From Rhodoferax sp. (lineage in GTDB: Bacteria; Pseudomonadota; Gammaproteobacteria; Burkholderiales; Burkholderiaceae_C), in assembly GCA_028711355.1 (NCBI GenBank), contig JAQTSL010000008.1, forward strand, positions 1 to 26,410: a stretch of 26,410 nucleotides of DNA. Direction: 5' to 3'. The position numbers and the translations under genes were made by a program. The notes under the pieces were generated by a model. It searched no databases. It was not told the DNA's origin and saw only the letters and a program-made list of their open reading frames with translations. This document shows positions 23,782-26,410 of the stretch, piece after piece. Every line of letters starts with the position of its first letter. Position 1 is the first letter of the stretch.

Positions 23782-24688
23782 TCTTTCGGCCTGAAGCTGA
23801 TTTCCAGCACCGGTGGCACGCGCCCGTCGATGTCGCGCGGCAGTATTTCGGTTTTATCGATTGCCTTGAGCACCGCGCTGTCCCAGGCCGAGTTGCCGCT
23901 GGGTCGTAGCAATTTGCGTGCAACGATGGTGCCATCCGGCGCCGTGCGCACCTCTACCAACGCGCTCGGATTGCCGGCCAATTGTTCGGTGAACACAACG
24001 TTGGGTCTGATTCGTGCCTGGATGCGCCCGTTGTAGCCAGCCGACGGTCCGGCCGCCTTTAACGCGCTACCAGTGGCGTTGGCGCCACCACTGGCACCCG
24101 CCATACCGGCCATGCGTTGCAGGTTTTTGGTGCGTTGCGCTTCCAGCAGATTGGCCTGCTGCTGGGCGGCTTTCTGCTCTTGCGCCTGCATGCGTTGGTC
24201 AGCCTTGGCTTTTTCTGCCTTGGCTTTTTCTGCCTTGGCTTTTTCTGCCTTGGCTTTTCTGCCTTGACCTTTTCTGCCTTGACCTTTTCTGCCGCCAGTT
24301 GTTCCTGGCGTAGCTTGTCCAGTCGCGCCTTTGCTTGCTGCTTTTCAAGCTCCTGCAGGCGCTGCCTTTCAACGCGTTGTGTTTCGCGCTCCAGCGCGAT
24401 GTCCACCTTGGGCGGCTCTACCTGCGGTGTCGGTGCTGTCTGCGGGGCTGGCACCGGCTGCGCGGCAGGCTCAGGTTCGGGCACCGGCGCCGGCGGCGCG
24501 GCTTCTTGCGGCAGTGTGGCCCAGAGTTCGGCTTCGATACTGGCGTCCTGGCGGTCGCGCTTCCATTGCACGCCCCAGGTCAATGCAACTATCAGCAGTG
24601 CGTGCGCCAGCAGCGCTAGCAGCAGCGCGCGCAACACGCCGGGTGCGGCGGGCGGCGCAAATTCTAGGCGTTCGGTGGCGGCGTTCAT
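23778..24688 (-). CDS. tolA: TolA, frameshifted by one base in a repeat
   Basis: TolA bridges the inner-membrane TolQR motor to TolB-Pal at the outer membrane. The start is the ATG at 24688 (MNAATERLEF), 19 bases after the tolR stop. A single membrane helix (VLRALLLALLAHALLIVAL) is followed by a Pro-rich stretch (PVPEPEPAAQPVPAP) and a Lys/Glu/Gln-rich helix (RQRLQELEKQQAKARLDKL). The frame then breaks in a run of AEKAK/AEKVK repeats, where one 15-base unit has only 14 bases (24248-24261). The next frame continues AQEQKAAQQQANLLEAQRTK and gives a complete TolA C-terminal domain (GRIQARIRPNVVF to the end ISFRPKD). Repaired, it would be about 303 residues. A real mutation, a sequencing error in the A-run, or -1 slippage are all possible. 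The stop codon lies within tandem array 2. Confidence 0.88.
24203..24291 (-). repeat. 15-bp coding microrepeats in tolA with one 14-bp unit
   Basis: There are six tandem units. On the minus strand, two copies of CAGAAAAGGTCAAGG come first (24277-24291 and 24262-24276), then the short unit CAGAAAAGCCAAGG (24248-24261), then three copies of CAGAAAAAGCCAAGG (down to 24203). They encode AEKVK/AEKAK. The short unit has four A residues where its siblings have five, which exactly accounts for the tolA frameshift. Confidence 0.93.
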
Positions 24689-24707
24689 GGCGCAGGACAA
24701 GGCAGTT

Positions 24708-25127
24708 TCAGTTGACGGTTTGCACCGACAGGCCAACGCGAGCCACTCCAGCGCGCTGTAGCGTGTCCATCACTTTGACCACGGCTTCGTACTTGACACT
24801 TTTGTCGGCGCTAATGACCACGGCCGGGTTGGCGGCGCCAACTTGCGTCTGTTTGACCGTCTGCGCCAGATTCTTCAGCGTCACCGGACTGGTCTGGTCT
24901 TTGTGCTTGAGCGACAGCGTCTCGTCTTTGCCGACGATGATCTGTAGCACCTGGTCGGGCTGGCGGGCCGCTTTGCCCACGCTAGGCAGGTCGATCACAC
25001 TGGGTGCAATTAGCGGTGCGGTGACCATGAAGATGATCAGCAGGACCAGCATCACGTCGATAAACGGCACCATGTTGATCTCGTTGATGGTGCGGCGTCC
25101 GCGTCCCCGGTGTGCAACTGCTGGCAT
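24708..25127 (-). CDS. tolR: TolR, Tol-Pal system motor subunit
   Basis: The protein has 139 residues and belongs to the ExbD/TolR family. It has a single membrane helix (NMVPFIDVMLVLLIIFMVTA) with the essential proton-channel aspartate at D24, then a periplasmic domain (VIDLPSVGKAARQPDQ, then VVISADKSVKYEAVVKVMD). AGGAG lies six bases before the start. It works with TolQ to convert proton motive force into motion of TolA. It is 24 bases after tolQ and 19 before tolA in the same operon. Confidence 0.97.
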   Translation of the reverse strand: MPAVAHRGRGRRTINEINMVPFIDVMLVLLIIFMVTAPLIAPSVIDLPSVGKAARQPDQVLQIIVGKDETLSLKHKDQTSPVTLKNLAQTVKQTQVGAANPAVVISADKSVKYEAVVKVMDTLQRAGVARVGLSVQTVN

Positions 25128-25151
25128 GGTTGACTCCTGTGGCTCGGTGGT

Positions 25152-25844
25152 TTAGTGCCCGGAGGCTGATTGCGCGCCGACGTTGCGCTGCAGAATGTTG
25201 GAAAACTCTTCCATGAAGGTTTCCAACCGGATCGCAATGCGGTCAATGTCGCGCGCAAAGCGGTTGTACGCCACCACCGCCGGGATAGCGGCAAACAGGC
25301 CAATGGCAGTCGCCACCAGCGCCTCGGCAATGCCTGGAGCGACGGTTGCCAGCGTCACCTGGGTGAGTGCGGCCAGCCCGGTGAAGGCGTGCATGATGCC
25401 CCAGACCGTGCCAAACAAACCGACGTAGGGAGATACCGAACCGACCGACGCCAGAAAGCTCAGGTGCGTTTCTACCGCGTCCATCTCGCGCTGAAAGCTG
25501 GCACGCATGGCGCGCCGCGCGCCGTCCATCAGCGTGCCGACGTCGGTGATGCTGCGCTCACGCAGTTTCTGGAATTCACGCATACCGCTGGCAAAAATGC
25601 GCTCCATCGGTCCCCCCGAACGAGCGTTTTTGGTGGCAGCGGCATAGAGGTCGTTGAGGCTGCTGCCGGACCAGAATTCGCGCTCGAAGCTGTCGTTGAG
25701 CCCCTTGACCTTGCCCAATGAGAACAGCTTGCGGAAAATGGCCGCCCAACTGGCAATCGACACGCTGATCAGCAACAGCATCACTAGTTGCACCACCAGG
25801 CTGGCGTTGAGCACCAGGGTCAAAATGGAAAGGTCTTGATTCAT
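25152..25844 (-). CDS. tolQ: TolQ, Tol-Pal system motor subunit
   Basis: The protein has 230 residues and belongs to the MotA/TolQ/ExbB family. The start is the ATG at 25844 (MNQDLSILTLVLNAS), overlapping the ybgC stop in ATGA; the frame is open upstream but that is ybgC in another frame. There are three membrane helices: LVVQLVMLLLISVSIASW, a second around VGSVSPYVGLFGTVWGIMHAF with the conserved GLFGTVWGIM motif, and a third around EALVATAIGLFAAIPAVVAY. A cytoplasmic loop lies between the first two. It forms the proton-driven motor with TolR during cell constriction and outer-membrane maintenance. Confidence 0.97.
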   Translation of the reverse strand: MNQDLSILTLVLNASLVVQLVMLLLISVSIASWAAIFRKLFSLGKVKGLNDSFEREFWSGSSLNDLYAAATKNARSGGPMERIFASGMREFQKLRERSITDVGTLMDGARRAMRASFQREMDAVETHLSFLASVGSVSPYVGLFGTVWGIMHAFTGLAALTQVTLATVAPGIAEALVATAIGLFAAIPAVVAYNRFARDIDRIAIRLETFMEEFSNILQRNVGAQSASGH

Positions 25845-26245
25845 AGTATGTCCAGAATTTCTTGGGGAATGCGACCGGGCTTGCCCTGGGCATCGACCCA
25901 ACCGGCGCGGATAGTGGCTTCGCATAGCAGCATACGCTCAGACGCACCGGCCAGCCATGCCTGTTGCGTGATTGTGATCGATGCGCGCCCCACTTGCAGC
26001 AGCGAAGTTGTTACCAAAAGTTGATCGTCCAGCCGTGCGCTATGCAGGTAGCGTAGATCGGCGCGGCTGACCACAAACATACCACCGGTGCGCTGTTTGA
26101 GCGCCTGCTGGTGCACGCCCAGCCAGCGCAACCATTCGGTGCGGGCACGTTCAAAAAACTTCAGGTAATTGGCGTAATAGACGATGCCCCCGGCGTCGGT
26201 GTCTTCCCAATAGACGCGCAGCGGCCAGCCAAAGGGCGTGCTCAT
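25841..26245 (-). CDS. ybgC: Tol-Pal-associated acyl-CoA thioesterase (hotdog fold)
   Basis: The protein has 134 residues. The 4-hydroxybenzoyl-CoA thioesterase signature is clear: RVYWEDTDAGGIVYYANYL, then KFFERARTEWLRWLG. The catalytic Asp lies in the DTDAGG turn (D15/D17). This is the usual first gene of tol operons in proteobacteria. YbgC proteins cleave acyl-CoA or interact with acyl carrier protein in phospholipid metabolism. Both ends are coupled: the ATG overlaps the aminotransferase stop, and the TGA overlaps the tolQ ATG, each by four bases. Confidence 0.96.
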   Translation of the reverse strand: MSTPFGWPLRVYWEDTDAGGIVYYANYLKFFERARTEWLRWLGVHQQALKQRTGGMFVVSRADLRYLHSARLDDQLLVTTSLLQVGRASITITQQAWLAGASERMLLCEATIRAGWVDAQGKPGRIPQEILDIL

Positions 26246-26410
26246 GCCAGCAGCGTCCCCAGTCGGTCCATCGCGGTTTGCAACTGTGCCATCGAATTGG
26301 CGCTGGAAAACCGCACGAAATGCGCAGTTTCAGCGTGACCAAAGTCGCGCCCAGGGGTGACTGCCACGTGCGCGCGCTGCATCAGCGCAAAAGCCAGGTC
26401 CCAACTGCCC
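26242..26410 (-). CDS. PLP-dependent aminotransferase class I/II, C-terminal fragment
   Basis: The last 55 codons and the stop are in the window; the rest lies beyond its end. The translation includes SWDLAFALMQRAHVAVTPGR, then DFGHAETAHFVRFSSANS and a final helix QLQTAMDRLGTLL. VAVTPGRDFG followed by FVRFS is the typical C-terminal segment of fold-type I aminotransferases, where the Arg of VRFS binds the substrate carboxylate. The substrate cannot be told. The stop overlaps the ybgC start in ATGA, so it is probably in the same transcript as the tol genes. Confidence 0.85.
   Translation of the reverse strand, partial: GSWDLAFALMQRAHVAVTPGRDFGHAETAHFVRFSSANSMAQLQTAMDRLGTLLA

Noticed and set aside
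23531..23935. A 134-codon minus-strand open frame with 21-residue repeats (RPRVTRSELCSVPN).
   Set aside because: The 63-bp array period is a multiple of three, so any open frame stays open through it. The frame also runs into tolA in the wrong phase, has no ribosome-binding site, and the units conserve DNA hairpins rather than codon positions.

Overview
This looks like chromosomal DNA of a betaproteobacterium in the Burkholderiales, probably the Comamonadaceae (Rhodoferax/Polaromonas-like). That placement is inferred from the GC-rich coding style, the DnaE and TolA sequence types, the LysR-pirin-flavoprotein neighbourhood, and short dispersed palindromes of kinds I recall from that family. 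I could not run a similarity search. No rRNA, tRNA, CRISPR, prophage or complete insertion sequence was seen.

Layout. Bases 1-3222 hold a polyphosphate cluster: the 3' end of ppk, a frameshifted sixA, and convergent ppx. Bases 3337-5311 carry a GNAT acyltransferase and an NDUFA9-like NAD(P)-binding protein. Bases 5300-5540 are a four-unit tandem hairpin array, followed by a VapBC-type toxin-antitoxin pair with a visible promoter/operator. Bases 6407-11057 are five co-directional minus-strand genes: lysR, an FAD oxidoreductase, gluQRS, araC and an EamA transporter. A dyad-rich region at 11058-11172 separates lysR from pirin, which is followed by a WrbA-like flavoprotein gene. Bases 12655-18173 hold a TonB-dependent receptor, a lone periplasmic substrate-binding protein, a hybrid histidine kinase and a convergent NarL-type response regulator. 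Then come dnaE (18200-21769) and a chemoreceptor with a C-terminal cytoplasmic sensor domain (21933-23507). A second four-unit hairpin array fills 23508-23781. The window ends with a tol operon on the minus strand: aminotransferase (partial), ybgC, tolQ, tolR and tolA.

How the parts work together. Ppk and Ppx make and degrade polyphosphate. The receptor, binding protein, kinase and regulator look like one outer-membrane-to-cytoplasm sensing pathway with no ABC permease or ATPase nearby; this is my best candidate for an undescribed system. LysR, pirin and the flavoprotein look like a redox or quinone stress unit.

Most striking non-coding signal. The two tandem arrays, 18 kb apart, are the same element in different versions (55-bp and 63-bp periods). 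They share both end sequences, a unit number of four, and their orientation relative to the gene they follow. Their stems differ by a compensatory T-A to A-T change. They overlap the stop codons of the flanking genes.

Two genes, sixA and tolA, each lack one base and are split between frames. In tolA the lesion is in an A-run of a 15-bp repeat. Sequencing error and true mutation cannot be told apart here.
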